From NCBI GenBank assembly GCA_023664485.1, contig JAMPFK010000026.1, forward strand, positions 1 to 30,951: a stretch of 30,951 nucleotides of DNA, in the 5' to 3' direction. A program made the translations under genes and the position numbers. The notes under the pieces are model-generated. The model was not told where the DNA came from. It did not search any database and saw only the letters and a list, made by a program, of their open reading frames with translations. The DNA comes from Bacteroides fragilis. Its GTDB lineage: Bacteria > Bacillota > Clostridia > Lachnospirales > Lachnospiraceae. Of the stretch, positions 16,041 to 24,348 are shown piece by piece (within the stretch, counting starts at the first letter, position 1; the number at the start of each line of letters is the position of its first letter).

Positions 16041-16805
16041 ATGCGGGCGATAAGATCTTTTTTCATAGCGTTTTCCATTTATTCCAGGATTCCGGTTCCG
16101 CAGTTTGCCTGGGAAGAGGAAGATATGAAATATACCTTCTGTTTCTTTCCGTGGGTCGGGGCCCTGATCGGCGTCTGCCTCTGTTTCTGGAATGATCTGT
16201 GCGGCGTTTACCAGATAGGCGCGCTGTGCCGCGTTATGACGGATGCGGCGATCCCCCTTTTTCTGACGGGGGGATTTCATGTTGACGGCTTTCTGGATAC
16301 GATGGATGCGCTCCATTCCTACAGCGCTAAGGAGAGAAAGCTGGAAATCCTCAGAGACTCCCATATCGGGGCTTTTGCGGTCATCATGTTCGCCTTATAC
16401 GGCCTGGTCTTTCTGGCGGCCCTTTCGGAGCTGGAAAGCGATGCGCTGTTTCGGATCGTATGCGCCGGTTTTTTTCTGTCGCGCTGTCTCAGCGGCATCG
16501 GCGCGCTCACGTTCCCATTGGCGAAAAAGGACGGAATGCTCTGCCGTTTTGCGGACGGCTCCCATAAGAAGATCGTGAAGGGTTCTTTGTATCTGCAGGG
16601 AGCGGCCTGTATCGGCCTGATGCTTTTCTGGTCGCTGCCCGGCGGGCTTGCGGTGACGGCGGCGGCGCTTTTGTCGCTGGCTTATTATTTTTACCGGAGC
16701 AGGAAAGAATTTGGCGGCATTACCGGCGATACGGCGGGATACTTCGTTCTTCTCTGCGAGTGCTGTATGACCGCCGCGGCGGCCTGCGTGGATATCTTTG
16801 TATAG
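16041..16805 (+). CDS. cobS: Adenosylcobinamide-GDP ribazoletransferase (cobalamin synthase)
   Basis: This integral membrane enzyme of 254 residues joins adenosylcobinamide-GDP with alpha-ribazole (phosphate), the last assembly step. The CobS hallmark GGFHVDGFLDTMDAL lies at about 74-88, with its conserved acidic residues. It follows FFPWVGALIG and precedes several hydrophobic segments; FGGITGDTAGY is near the C-terminus. The N-terminal SFFIAFSIYSRIPVP pattern is family-typical. ATG at 16041 follows an AAAAGGGGG ribosome site. It is flanked by both cobU-type genes. Confidence 0.94.
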   Translation: MRAIRSFFIAFSIYSRIPVPQFAWEEEDMKYTFCFFPWVGALIGVCLCFWNDLCGVYQIGALCRVMTDAAIPLFLTGGFHVDGFLDTMDALHSYSAKERKLEILRDSHIGAFAVIMFALYGLVFLAALSELESDALFRIVCAGFFLSRCLSGIGALTFPLAKKDGMLCRFADGSHKKIVKGSLYLQGAACIGLMLFWSLPGGLAVTAAALLSLAYYFYRSRKEFGGITGDTAGYFVLLCECCMTAAAACVDIFV

Positions 16806-16836
16806 AGGGAGGAAAGAAAGGAGCGTGGTTATAAAA

Positions 16837-17244
16837 ATGAAGCTGATTATCGGCGGCTGTGCGCAGGGAAAAAGGGCCTATGCGCTCGAAAAATTTCAGA
16901 TACGGGAAGAACGGGTATGGGACGGCGTCCTGCCGGAAGAGGCGGTATGGGACAGCGCGCCTGCGGAAAATGCGGCGCCGGATCCTGTGATCATCGACCA
17001 TTTCCATCGGTGGGTCCGGAACCGTATGCTGGAGGGCGGCTGTCCGGAGCAGGAAATGGAGGCATTTCTGAACCGCTGCCCGGACTGCATCGTCATCAGC
17101 GATGAGATCGGAAACGGAATCGTACCGGTCGAGCCCTTTGAAAGGGAATACCGGGAGCGCGTGGGCAGGCTCGTTATACAGCTCGCCCGGAAGGCGGAGG
17201 AGGTAGAACGGGTCATATGCGGCATCGGACAGAAGATCAGATAA
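16837..17244 (+). CDS. Short CobU-like protein with degenerate P-loop
   Basis: This 135-residue paralogue of the CobU family has a degenerate P-loop, GGCAQGKR (6-13), with Arg in place of the usual Ser/Thr. The region that should hold the RHR histidine is missing or replaced. In contrast it keeps SDEIGNGIVP (88-97) and the following YRERVGRLVIQLA helix, matching the C-terminal half of true CobU. It may be a partner subunit or a regulator, or it may have only one of the two CobU activities. The ATG at 16837 is 13 nt from AAGGAG. The GTG at 16825 is too close to the ribosome site. The gene overlaps cobC by 28 nt. Confidence 0.8.
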   Translation: MKLIIGGCAQGKRAYALEKFQIREERVWDGVLPEEAVWDSAPAENAAPDPVIIDHFHRWVRNRMLEGGCPEQEMEAFLNRCPDCIVISDEIGNGIVPVEPFEREYRERVGRLVIQLARKAEEVERVICGIGQKIR

Positions 17245-17843
17245 CGCTTGTCATGCTCCGGCACGGGGAAACGCGGGCGAACCGGGAACGCCGTTATCTT
17301 GGGAAAACGGATGAAAGCCTTTCGGAAAACGGAATCGGGGAACTGCGCTTTTATAAAGAGCGGCAGGATTACCCTGCGGTGGAGTACCTGTTCGCCAGCC
17401 CAATGAAAAGATGCCTGGAAACCGCGCGGATCCTCTATCCGGCGTTACGCCCTGTTGTTATACCGGAATGGGAGGAAATCGATTTCGGAGAATTTGAATA
17501 TAAAAATTATGAAGAGTTAAGAGACGACGCGCGGTACCAGGCATGGATCGACAGCGGCGGCATACTGGGTTTTCCGGGAGGCGAAAGCAGGGAAGCGTTC
17601 CTTCGGCGGTGTGAAAATGGATTTGACAGGATGTGCGGGAAACTGCGTCAGGCTATGGAACAAAATGCCGGAAGTCCCGTCCGGGCCGGGCTCGTCGTTC
17701 ATGGCGGCACTATCATGGCGCTGCTTGACAGGTACGGGGGAAAACCGTATTTTGATTGTCAGGCCGCCAATGGCAGAGGGTATCTGTGCCTGCTGCAGGA
17801 TCTGGGAAATTGTGCGCGGATAAAGGAAGTATCGGAACTATGA
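17217..17843 (+). CDS. cobC: Histidine phosphatase, probable alpha-ribazole phosphatase
   Basis: This 208-residue protein belongs to the phosphoglycerate-mutase-like histidine phosphatases. The catalytic RHGET lies at 15-19, an Arg in the FASPMKRCLETA block contacts phosphate, the acidic EEIDFGEFEYKNYEEL segment follows, and the second His is in LVVHGGTIMALL. The context within nucleotide-loop genes points to removal of phosphate from alpha-ribazole phosphate or adenosylcobalamin phosphate. Family members are promiscuous, so the substrate is inferred. It overlaps the CobU-like gene by 28 nt and cbiB by 4 nt. Confidence 0.88.
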   Translation: MRHRTEDQITLVMLRHGETRANRERRYLGKTDESLSENGIGELRFYKERQDYPAVEYLFASPMKRCLETARILYPALRPVVIPEWEEIDFGEFEYKNYEELRDDARYQAWIDSGGILGFPGGESREAFLRRCENGFDRMCGKLRQAMEQNAGSPVRAGLVVHGGTIMALLDRYGGKPYFDCQAANGRGYLCLLQDLGNCARIKEVSEL

Positions 17844-18844
17844 GATATCATATCATTGCTTTTCTGGGAGGATTTTTATGGGACCTGATTCTGGGAGATC
17901 CGCAGGGGTTTCCGCATCCGGTCAGGCTCATCGGGAAACTGATTTCGGCGGCGGAAAGAAAACTGCGCGCTAAAGCGCGGATTTCTGCCCTCTGGCAGGG
18001 AATCGCCCTTGTCGTTATCGTGCTCGCAGGCGTCACGATACCGGCGTCGTTTCTCTTACTGGCGGCATACCGCCTGCATCCCTTTTTCGGAACGGCGGTG
18101 GAATGCCTGATGACTTACCAGCTTCTGGCGGTGAAGTCTCTGAAAGTGGAAAGCATGAAGGTCTTCCGGTGTCTGGAACGGGGGGATCTGGAACAGGCGA
18201 GAGCCGCGGTCTCGATGATCGTGGGCAGGGATACGGAATGCCTTGACGAAGAGGGCGTCGCAAAGGCGGCGGTCGAGACGGTAGCGGAAAATACTTCTGA
18301 CGGCGTTGTCGCCCCGATGCTGTATCTGGCGTTCGGCGGGCCTGTGTCCGGTTTTTTCTATAAGGCAGTGAATACCATGGATTCTATGGTGGGATACCGG
18401 AATGAGGAATATTTGTATTTTGGCAGGGCGGCCGCAAAGCTGGATGATTTTATGAATTATATTCCCGCAAGGATCAGCGCGCTTTTGATGATCGCCGTAT
18501 CCTTTTTCTATGAGTTCTGCGAAAGGCATTTGGCGGGGCGGTTTCTGGGAGACTCTGCAAAACCGCGTTTTTCGGGAAGAAGGGCGGCCGCGGTTTACCG
18601 CAGGGACCGAAAGAAACATGCAAGTCCGAATTCCGCGCAGACGGAGTCGGTATGCGCCGGCGCGCTCGGCATACGGCTGGCGGGGGATGCGCGCTATTTC
18701 GGGAAAATCGTCCGGAAGCCATATATCGGAGACGCCCTGCGGAAAACGGAGTATGAAGATATCGGGCGCGCGGACCGTTTGCTGTACGGAACGGCATGGC
18801 TGTGCGAGGTTCTGTGCCTGTGCCTGCTTCTGCTTCTTTTATAG
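17840..18844 (+). CDS. cbiB: Adenosylcobinamide-phosphate synthase
   Basis: This membrane enzyme of 334 residues attaches (R)-1-amino-2-propanol phosphate, the CobD product, to adenosylcobyric acid. CbiB motifs are LGDPQGFPHPVRLIG (about 17-31), DTECLDEEGVAKAAVETVAENTSD in two adjoining pieces, then DGVVAPMLYLAFGGP, NTMDSMVGYRNEEY, FGRAAAKLDD and RADRLLYGTAWLCE near the end. The start ATG at 17840 overlaps the cobC stop (ATGA). The partner gene cobD follows 17 bp later, which agrees with the pathway order. Confidence 0.94.
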   Translation: MRYHIIAFLGGFLWDLILGDPQGFPHPVRLIGKLISAAERKLRAKARISALWQGIALVVIVLAGVTIPASFLLLAAYRLHPFFGTAVECLMTYQLLAVKSLKVESMKVFRCLERGDLEQARAAVSMIVGRDTECLDEEGVAKAAVETVAENTSDGVVAPMLYLAFGGPVSGFFYKAVNTMDSMVGYRNEEYLYFGRAAAKLDDFMNYIPARISALLMIAVSFFYEFCERHLAGRFLGDSAKPRFSGRRAAAVYRRDRKKHASPNSAQTESVCAGALGIRLAGDARYFGKIVRKPYIGDALRKTEYEDIGRADRLLYGTAWLCEVLCLCLLLLLL

Positions 18845-18861
18845 GAACGGAGAGTGTGAAA

Positions 18862-19887
18862 ATGAATTTTAAGATGGGTATTCATGGCGGCGATGTCTAT
18901 CGGAACCGGGTAACGCTCGATTTTTCGGTGAATATCAATCCGCTCGGTATGCCGGAGCCCGTGAGAGCGGCGCTGCACCGTGCGGCGGAAGCGTGCGGCA
19001 GATATCCGGATATGGAAGCGGAGGAATTAAAAAAAGCGGTCGGCGGGATGCTTTCCGTACCGCAGGATTTTCTGCTTTTCGGGAACGGCGCATCAGAGCT
19101 TCTGCTGGCGGCGGCCCGCGGCCTGGAGCCGAAAAAGACCGTGATACCGGTTCCTTCTTTTTACGGATATGAGTACGCTGCGCTGGCGGCGGGAAGCGAA
19201 ATCCTTTATTATGAGACGAGGCGGGAAAACGGCTTTGGCATCGCGGAGGATATCTACGGCGTTCTGGCCGGGGATGCGGAGCTTCTTTTTCTCGCCAATC
19301 CCAATAATCCGACGGGAGTCCTGCTGCGGAAAGAGAAAATCAGAGAACTGGCGCGGCATTGCCGGGACAGAGGGATTTATGTGGTGTTGGACGAATGCTT
19401 CATAGAATTCTGCGGGAACCGGTTTTCCATGCTTCCTGAAATCCGGGAATTTGACAATCTGATACTTGTCAGATCGTTTACCAAGAGCTTCGCGATTCCC
19501 GGCGCGCGGCTGGGATACCTGCTCTGCGGGAACCGTCCGGTTCTTGAAAGGATTGCCGGACAGCTGCCGGAGTGGAATCTTTCCTGTTTCGCACAGGAAG
19601 CGGGCTGTGCCTGCGCAGAACAGGCGGCGTTCCTTCTGGAAACGGAAGCTTATGTTAAGAAGGAGCGGCGGTTTCTGGAAGACGGATTGAGACGGAAAGG
19701 CTTTCCGGTATTTCCTTCCGAGGCGGATTTTATCCTGTTCTACAGCGAAGAGCCTTTGTATGAGAAATTGCTGGAAAAAGGGATCCTGATCCGGGACTGC
19801 GCTGATTTCAGGGGGCTGGGGCCGGGTTTTTACCGGGCCGCGGTAAGGCGCAGAGAGGATAATGAGAAACTGCTGGCGAGTTTGTGA
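18862..19887 (+). CDS. cobD: L-threonine-O-3-phosphate decarboxylase (PLP enzyme)
   Basis: This 341-residue fold-type I PLP enzyme is related to histidinol-phosphate aminotransferase. It supplies aminopropanol phosphate for the f side chain. Visible features are the MGIHGGDVYR start and LDFSVNINPLGMP typical of CobD. FGNGASELL, ANPNNPTGVL and VVLDECFIEF contact the cofactor. K208 in SFTKSFAIPGARLGY is the Schiff-base lysine. ATG at 18862 has GGAGAG upstream; longer in-frame starts lie inside cbiB. Context separates it from a true HisC. Confidence 0.92.
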   Translation: MNFKMGIHGGDVYRNRVTLDFSVNINPLGMPEPVRAALHRAAEACGRYPDMEAEELKKAVGGMLSVPQDFLLFGNGASELLLAAARGLEPKKTVIPVPSFYGYEYAALAAGSEILYYETRRENGFGIAEDIYGVLAGDAELLFLANPNNPTGVLLRKEKIRELARHCRDRGIYVVLDECFIEFCGNRFSMLPEIREFDNLILVRSFTKSFAIPGARLGYLLCGNRPVLERIAGQLPEWNLSCFAQEAGCACAEQAAFLLETEAYVKKERRFLEDGLRRKGFPVFPSEADFILFYSEEPLYEKLLEKGILIRDCADFRGLGPGFYRAAVRRREDNEKLLASL

Positions 19888-19926
19888 AAACGGGAAAGCG
19901 CCGGCCGCAGACAGGAGGTCCTGCAT

Positions 19927-20598
19927 ATGGAACGTTTGAAAACAGAATCCTTACTGCCGGAGGAAATCGAGAAGCGGAGCTTTGAAATCATCGGTGAAGA
20001 ACTCGGCAGAAGGGGTATCCGTCTTCCGGAGGAGGAAGCGCCGATCATAAAGCGCGTGATCCATACAAGCGCCGACTTCGATTATGCCGAAACGCTCTGT
20101 TTTTCAAAAGGGGCGGCAGCGGTTTTGAAAAAATTGCTTCAAAACGGCGCGGACATTGTGACGGATACCAATATGGCGTTAGCGGGAATCAATAAAAAGG
20201 CGCTCGCAGAATTCGGCGGCAGCGCATATTGTTTCATGGCTGACGAAGAGGTCGCGCTTCTTGCAAAGCAGAAAAAGACGACGCGGGCGGCCGTCAGTAT
20301 GGAAAAAGCGTTTGCCATGGGAAGGGCGGCCGCTATGGAAAAGCCCCTCGTATTTGTGATCGGCAACGCGCCGACCGCGCTGATCAGACTGTATGAGATG
20401 TATGCGGAAAGCGGCCTGCGGCCTGCATTTATCATCGGCGTCCCGGTGGGCTTCGTCAACGTGGAGGCCGCGAAGGAGCTGATTCTGGGTACGGATATCC
20501 CGTATATTGTCAACAGGGGGAGAAAGGGCGGGAGCAATATTGCGGCGGCCATCTGTAACGCGGTTTTATATCAGTGCGAAGGAAGACAGTTAAAATGA
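19927..20598 (+). CDS. cbiC: Cobalt-precorrin-8 methylmutase
   Basis: This 223-residue enzyme moves the C11 methyl group to C12, giving cobyrinate. The catalytic His is H46 in VIHTSADFDYAE. Other family blocks are GADIVTDTNMALAGI, FVIGNAPTAL and IIGVPVGFVNVEAAKE. The start is supported by AGGAGG at 19913-19918. It opens the corrin-ring half of the cluster and is followed after 10 bp by cbiD, the usual order in Clostridia. Confidence 0.95.
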   Translation: MERLKTESLLPEEIEKRSFEIIGEELGRRGIRLPEEEAPIIKRVIHTSADFDYAETLCFSKGAAAVLKKLLQNGADIVTDTNMALAGINKKALAEFGGSAYCFMADEEVALLAKQKKTTRAAVSMEKAFAMGRAAAMEKPLVFVIGNAPTALIRLYEMYAESGLRPAFIIGVPVGFVNVEAAKELILGTDIPYIVNRGRKGGSNIAAAICNAVLYQCEGRQLK

Positions 20599-20608
20599 GG
20601 TGAAATCA

Positions 20609-21769
20609 ATGCGGTATGGTTTTACGACCGGGAGCTGTGCGGCCGCGGCGGCGAAGGCGGCGGCCTGCATGCTTTTGACCGGAAGGCCCAGGAAAGAGAT
20701 TTCGATCGAAACGCCGAAAGGGGTCGTTTACAGGGCGGCGGTGCTGGATATCCGCCGCGGCGAAAAGAGCGTGAGCTGTGCGGTCGAAAAGGACGGAGGA
20801 GACGACCCGGATATCACGACGGGCGTATGGATCTATGCCAGCGTTTCTTATCTGGAAAACGGCGCCGCCCAAAAAGATGGTATCGCGGGCGCCGGGGCGG
20901 AGGATGGGCCGGAAATCGTCATCGAGGGCGGGCGCGGCGTCGGAAGGGTGACGAGGCCCGGCCTCGACCAGCCTGTCGGAAACGCGGCGATCAACCGCGT
21001 TCCACGGGAAATGATCGAAAAGGAAGTGCGGGAGGTCTGCCGGATAACGGATTATAAAGGGAGCCTTGCGGTCGAGATTTCCGTGCCGGAAGGGGAAAGG
21101 CTCTGTGAACATACCTTTAATCCGCGGCTCGGTATCGAGGGCGGCATTTCGATTCTGGGGACGAGCGGCATCGTGGAACCGATGAGCAGTCAGGCGCTTT
21201 TGGATACGATCCGGGTGGAACTGCGCCAGAGAAGGGCGCTGGGGTTCGATTACGCCGCGCTTTCGCCGGGAAACTACGGTCTGGATTTCATGCGGAAAAC
21301 TTACGGCTATGATTTGGACAGAAGCGTAAAATGCAGTAATTTTATCGGAGCGTCGATCGATATGGCGTCGGAACTCGGCTTTCGGAAGCTGCTGCTGACC
21401 GGCCATATCGGCAAGCTGATCAAGGTCGCCGGCGGCATTATGAATACCCATTCCAGAGAAGCGGACTGCAGGATGGAGCTGCTTGCGGCGTTTGCCATAA
21501 AAGAGCGGGTGGATGCCTCGACAGCCGGCCGCCTGCTGGAATGCGTTACGACGGAAGAAGCGCTCCCCCTTTTACAGGAAAGCGGGAAGCTGCAGCGGGT
21601 CATGGAGCGGGTGGCGGAGCGCGTTTGTTTTTATATGGAGAACCGCGCCGGAGGCGGGATAAAAGCGTCCTGTCTCCTGTATGCGAACGGTTTTGGGGAA
21701 TTGGCAAGATGCGGGGAGGTGGAAGAATGGTTTACTTTGTTGGCGCGGGAACAGGCGCGGCGGATCTGA
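20609..21769 (+). CDS. cbiD: Cobalt-precorrin-5B C1-methyltransferase
   Basis: This SAM-dependent methyltransferase of the anaerobic route has 386 residues. The N-terminal RYGFTTGSCAAAAAKAA is a CbiD hallmark. Further blocks are VGRVTRPGLDQPVGNAAIN, GGISILGTSGIVEPMS and LLLTGHIGKLIKVAGGIMNTHS. I chose ATG at 20609 with GAGGTG six bases before it; the GTG at 20600 adds only three residues and overlaps that site. The 3' end overlaps cbiF by 43 nt. Confidence 0.95.
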   Translation: MRYGFTTGSCAAAAAKAAACMLLTGRPRKEISIETPKGVVYRAAVLDIRRGEKSVSCAVEKDGGDDPDITTGVWIYASVSYLENGAAQKDGIAGAGAEDGPEIVIEGGRGVGRVTRPGLDQPVGNAAINRVPREMIEKEVREVCRITDYKGSLAVEISVPEGERLCEHTFNPRLGIEGGISILGTSGIVEPMSSQALLDTIRVELRQRRALGFDYAALSPGNYGLDFMRKTYGYDLDRSVKCSNFIGASIDMASELGFRKLLLTGHIGKLIKVAGGIMNTHSREADCRMELLAAFAIKERVDASTAGRLLECVTTEEALPLLQESGKLQRVMERVAERVCFYMENRAGGGIKASCLLYANGFGELARCGEVEEWFTLLAREQARRI

Positions 21770-22500
21770 TAACGGTCAGGGGGATGCGTCTGCTGGAACG
21801 GGCCGATGTCATCATTTATACGGGTTCTCTGGTAAATCCCGAACTGCTCGCCTGTGCCGGAAAAGGATGCGGGATTTATAACAGCGCCGTATTGACGCTG
21901 GAAGAGGTGATTCGGATCATCTGCCTCGCCGAGGCGGAGAAGAAAACGACTGTCCGGCTCCATACGGGCGATCCGAGCCTTTATGGGGCGGTCAGAGAGC
22001 AGATGGACGAGCTGGATAAACGAGGTATTCCCTATGAGAGCTGTCCGGGCGTGAGCGCCTGTTTCGGGGCGGCGGCATCCCTGAATCTGGAATATACACT
22101 GCCGGGAGTCTCCCAGTCTCTTATTATTACGAGAATGGCGGGAAAGACCGGCGTGCCGGAAAGGGAAAGCATCGAGAGTTTCGCGGCGCACCGGGCTTCG
22201 ATGGCAATTTATTTAAGCGCGGGAATGCTCCGGGAATTGAGCGGGCGGCTGATTGCGGGCGGTTATGCGGAAACGACCCCGGCGGCGCTCGTCTACAAAG
22301 CGACGTGGGAAGAAGAGGAAGCGTATATCTGTACGATTGGAACGCTGCACGATACCGCCGTCCGGCGCCGGATTACCAAAACGGCGCTGGTACTGGTCGG
22401 CGATGCGCTTGCGCATCAGCATTACCGGAAATCGCGGCTGTATGCCCCCGATTTTTCCACAGCGTTTCGGAAAGGGTGTGATTCTCATGAGAATCCTTAG
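21727..22500 (+). CDS. cbiF: Cobalt-precorrin-4 C11-methyltransferase
   Basis: This 257-residue class III SAM methyltransferase opens with MVYFVGAGTGAADLITVRG. It continues with VIIYTGSLVNPELL and LHTGDPSLYGAVREQMDEL, and has a PGVSACFGAAASL block that binds SAM. The TLPGVSQSLIITRMAGKT segment is typical of CbiF/CobM. ATG at 21727 has GGGAGGTGG upstream and lies inside the end of cbiD. It overlaps cbiG by 14 nt. Confidence 0.95.
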   Translation: MVYFVGAGTGAADLITVRGMRLLERADVIIYTGSLVNPELLACAGKGCGIYNSAVLTLEEVIRIICLAEAEKKTTVRLHTGDPSLYGAVREQMDELDKRGIPYESCPGVSACFGAAASLNLEYTLPGVSQSLIITRMAGKTGVPERESIESFAAHRASMAIYLSAGMLRELSGRLIAGGYAETTPAALVYKATWEEEEAYICTIGTLHDTAVRRRITKTALVLVGDALAHQHYRKSRLYAPDFSTAFRKGCDSHENP

Positions 22501-23542
22501 CATCATCAGCTTCACGGAAAACGGCGTACGGCTTTCGGAAAGTATTGCAGAGAAGCTGGAAGAGGTTCGGCTGTATACGAAATGCAGCGCCTGTGCGGGC
22601 GGTTTTGCTTATGACGCGTGCCATGCCGGGACGGCGGGCTTTCCGGTGGAGTTTGTGAAGGCCTCCGTCAGCGACTGGGCAGGAGAGCGGATGCGGGAAA
22701 AAGACGCGCTGTTGTTCATCGGAGCCTGCGGTATCGCGGTCAGGGCCATCGCGCCCTGTCTCACCGATAAACTGCACGATGCGCCGGTGCTCGTTATGGA
22801 TGAAAAAGGAAGCTATGTTATTCCGATCCTGTCCGGCCATATGGGCGGCGCCAATGCGCTCGCAAGGCATCTAGCGGAGAAAACGGGCGCGGAGCCGGTC
22901 ATTACGACCGCAACGGATATCCGGCGGAAGTTTGCGGTGGATCTGTTCGCCAAAAAGAACGGCCTTTTTCCTGTGGACAAAGACGGTATCGTTAAGGTTT
23001 CCTCCAAAGCATTGGCGGGAAAGGAAATTACAGTGTCCGCAGGGCCGGAGGGCGTCCGGTTCGTACCCTATCCGCCCGCCGGATTCGTGGATGTGGTGGT
23101 CACGTCCGAAGAGCGCGCCTTCGATGCGTCCGTCGTGTTGAGGCCGAAAGAATATGTGATCGGCATCGGCTGTAAGAGAGGAAAGAGCGGAGAAGAGATC
23201 GCGGATCTTATCGCGAGGAAGATGGAAGAGCTTGCGATTTCCACGCCGCAGATTTTTGCGCTCGCCTCTGTTTCGCAGAAACGCGGCGAGGCGGGACTGC
23301 TTGCCTGGTGCAGGAGGGAAGGGATTCCGTTTCTGACTTATACGGCGGAGGAATTACAGGAAGTTGCGGGAGAGTTTACGGCCTCCGCTTTTGTAAAAGA
23401 GCAGGTAGGCGTTGACAATGTATGCGAAAGGGCGGCGTTAAGGGCCTGCGGCGAGGGCGGAGAACTGCTGGCCGCAAAATATGCCGAAAACGGCATGACG
23501 ATTGCGGTCGCCAGAAGAAAGCTGACAGAGCTGGTCTGTTGA
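22487..23542 (+). CDS. cbiG: Cobalt-precorrin-5A hydrolase
   Basis: This 351-residue enzyme opens the delta-lactone of cobalt-precorrin-5A and releases acetaldehyde. The N-terminal and central region shows LLFIGACGIAVRAIAP and PVLVMDEKGSYVIPILSGHMGGAN, with the conserved LSGHxGGAN block. The C-terminal domain begins at about YVIGIGCKRGKS and ends with VARRKL. The start ATG at 22487 overlaps cbiF. Being specific to the oxygen-independent route, it marks this cluster as anaerobic. Confidence 0.94.
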   Translation: MRILSIISFTENGVRLSESIAEKLEEVRLYTKCSACAGGFAYDACHAGTAGFPVEFVKASVSDWAGERMREKDALLFIGACGIAVRAIAPCLTDKLHDAPVLVMDEKGSYVIPILSGHMGGANALARHLAEKTGAEPVITTATDIRRKFAVDLFAKKNGLFPVDKDGIVKVSSKALAGKEITVSAGPEGVRFVPYPPAGFVDVVVTSEERAFDASVVLRPKEYVIGIGCKRGKSGEEIADLIARKMEELAISTPQIFALASVSQKRGEAGLLAWCRREGIPFLTYTAEELQEVAGEFTASAFVKEQVGVDNVCERAALRACGEGGELLAAKYAENGMTIAVARRKLTELVC

Positions 23543-23571
23543 AAACAGGGTATGCCGTGTGAGAGAAAGGC

Positions 23572-24348
23572 ATGGTGATTGCTGTGGCAAATCGAATTTA
23601 TATCGTGGGAATGGGGCCGGGCAAAGAAGAGATGATGACGGCGGAAGCGCTGTACGCGCTGGAACAGTCGGATGTGATCATCGGCTATCCGGCATATTTA
23701 AAACTGCTCGGAGAACGTTTCCGGGGAAAAGAAACGCTGTCCACGCCCATGCGCCGGGAAGAAGAACGGTGCCGGCTCTGTTTCAGAGAGGCCGCAAAAG
23801 GGAAAAAAGCCGTCCTTGTCTGCAGCGGCGATGCGGGAATTTATGGGCTGGCTTCCCTGATGTATGAAATCGGACGGGAATATCCGGAAACGGAGCTCGT
23901 GACAGTCGCCGGCGTTACCGCGGCGAGCAGCGGCGCGGCGGCCCTGGGGGCGCCCCTGAATCACGATTTCTGCGTCATCAGCCTGAGCGATCTTCTGACG
24001 CCGTGGGAAACGATCGCCCGGCGGCTTGAGGCCGCGGCGGCAGGGGATTTTGTCATCGTGCTCTACAACCCTGCAAGCCATAAGAGAAAAAAACACCTGA
24101 TGCGGGCCTGCGACATCCTGCTCCGGAATATCGAGGCGGAGCGGGTCTGCGGCTGTGCGGAGAACATCGGGAGAGACGGCATGAGGACGGAAATCTGTAC
24201 GCTGCGGGAATTAAGGGATCGGGAAGTCAATATGTTCACGACCGTTTTTATCGGGAATTCCTCTTCCGGGGTGATTGATGGGAAATTAATTACCAGACGG
24301 GGTTACCGCACGAAAGGTAAGCCGGGTGAAAGGATGGAAGACAGATGA
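23572..24348 (+). CDS. cbiH: Cobalt-factor III / precorrin-3B C17-methyltransferase
   Basis: This 258-residue SAM methyltransferase carries out methylation at C17 with ring contraction. Motifs are RIYIVGMGPGKEEMMT, SDVIIGYPAYLKLL, VLVCSGDAGIYGLASLMYE, VAGVTAASSGAAALGAPL and FVIVLYNPASHKR. ATG at 23572 follows GAGAGAAAGG; GTG codons shortly after it are alternatives that would shorten the protein by up to four residues. It overlaps the next gene by 4 nt (ATGA). Confidence 0.94.
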   Translation: MVIAVANRIYIVGMGPGKEEMMTAEALYALEQSDVIIGYPAYLKLLGERFRGKETLSTPMRREEERCRLCFREAAKGKKAVLVCSGDAGIYGLASLMYEIGREYPETELVTVAGVTAASSGAAALGAPLNHDFCVISLSDLLTPWETIARRLEAAAAGDFVIVLYNPASHKRKKHLMRACDILLRNIEAERVCGCAENIGRDGMRTEICTLRELRDREVNMFTTVFIGNSSSGVIDGKLITRRGYRTKGKPGERMEDR

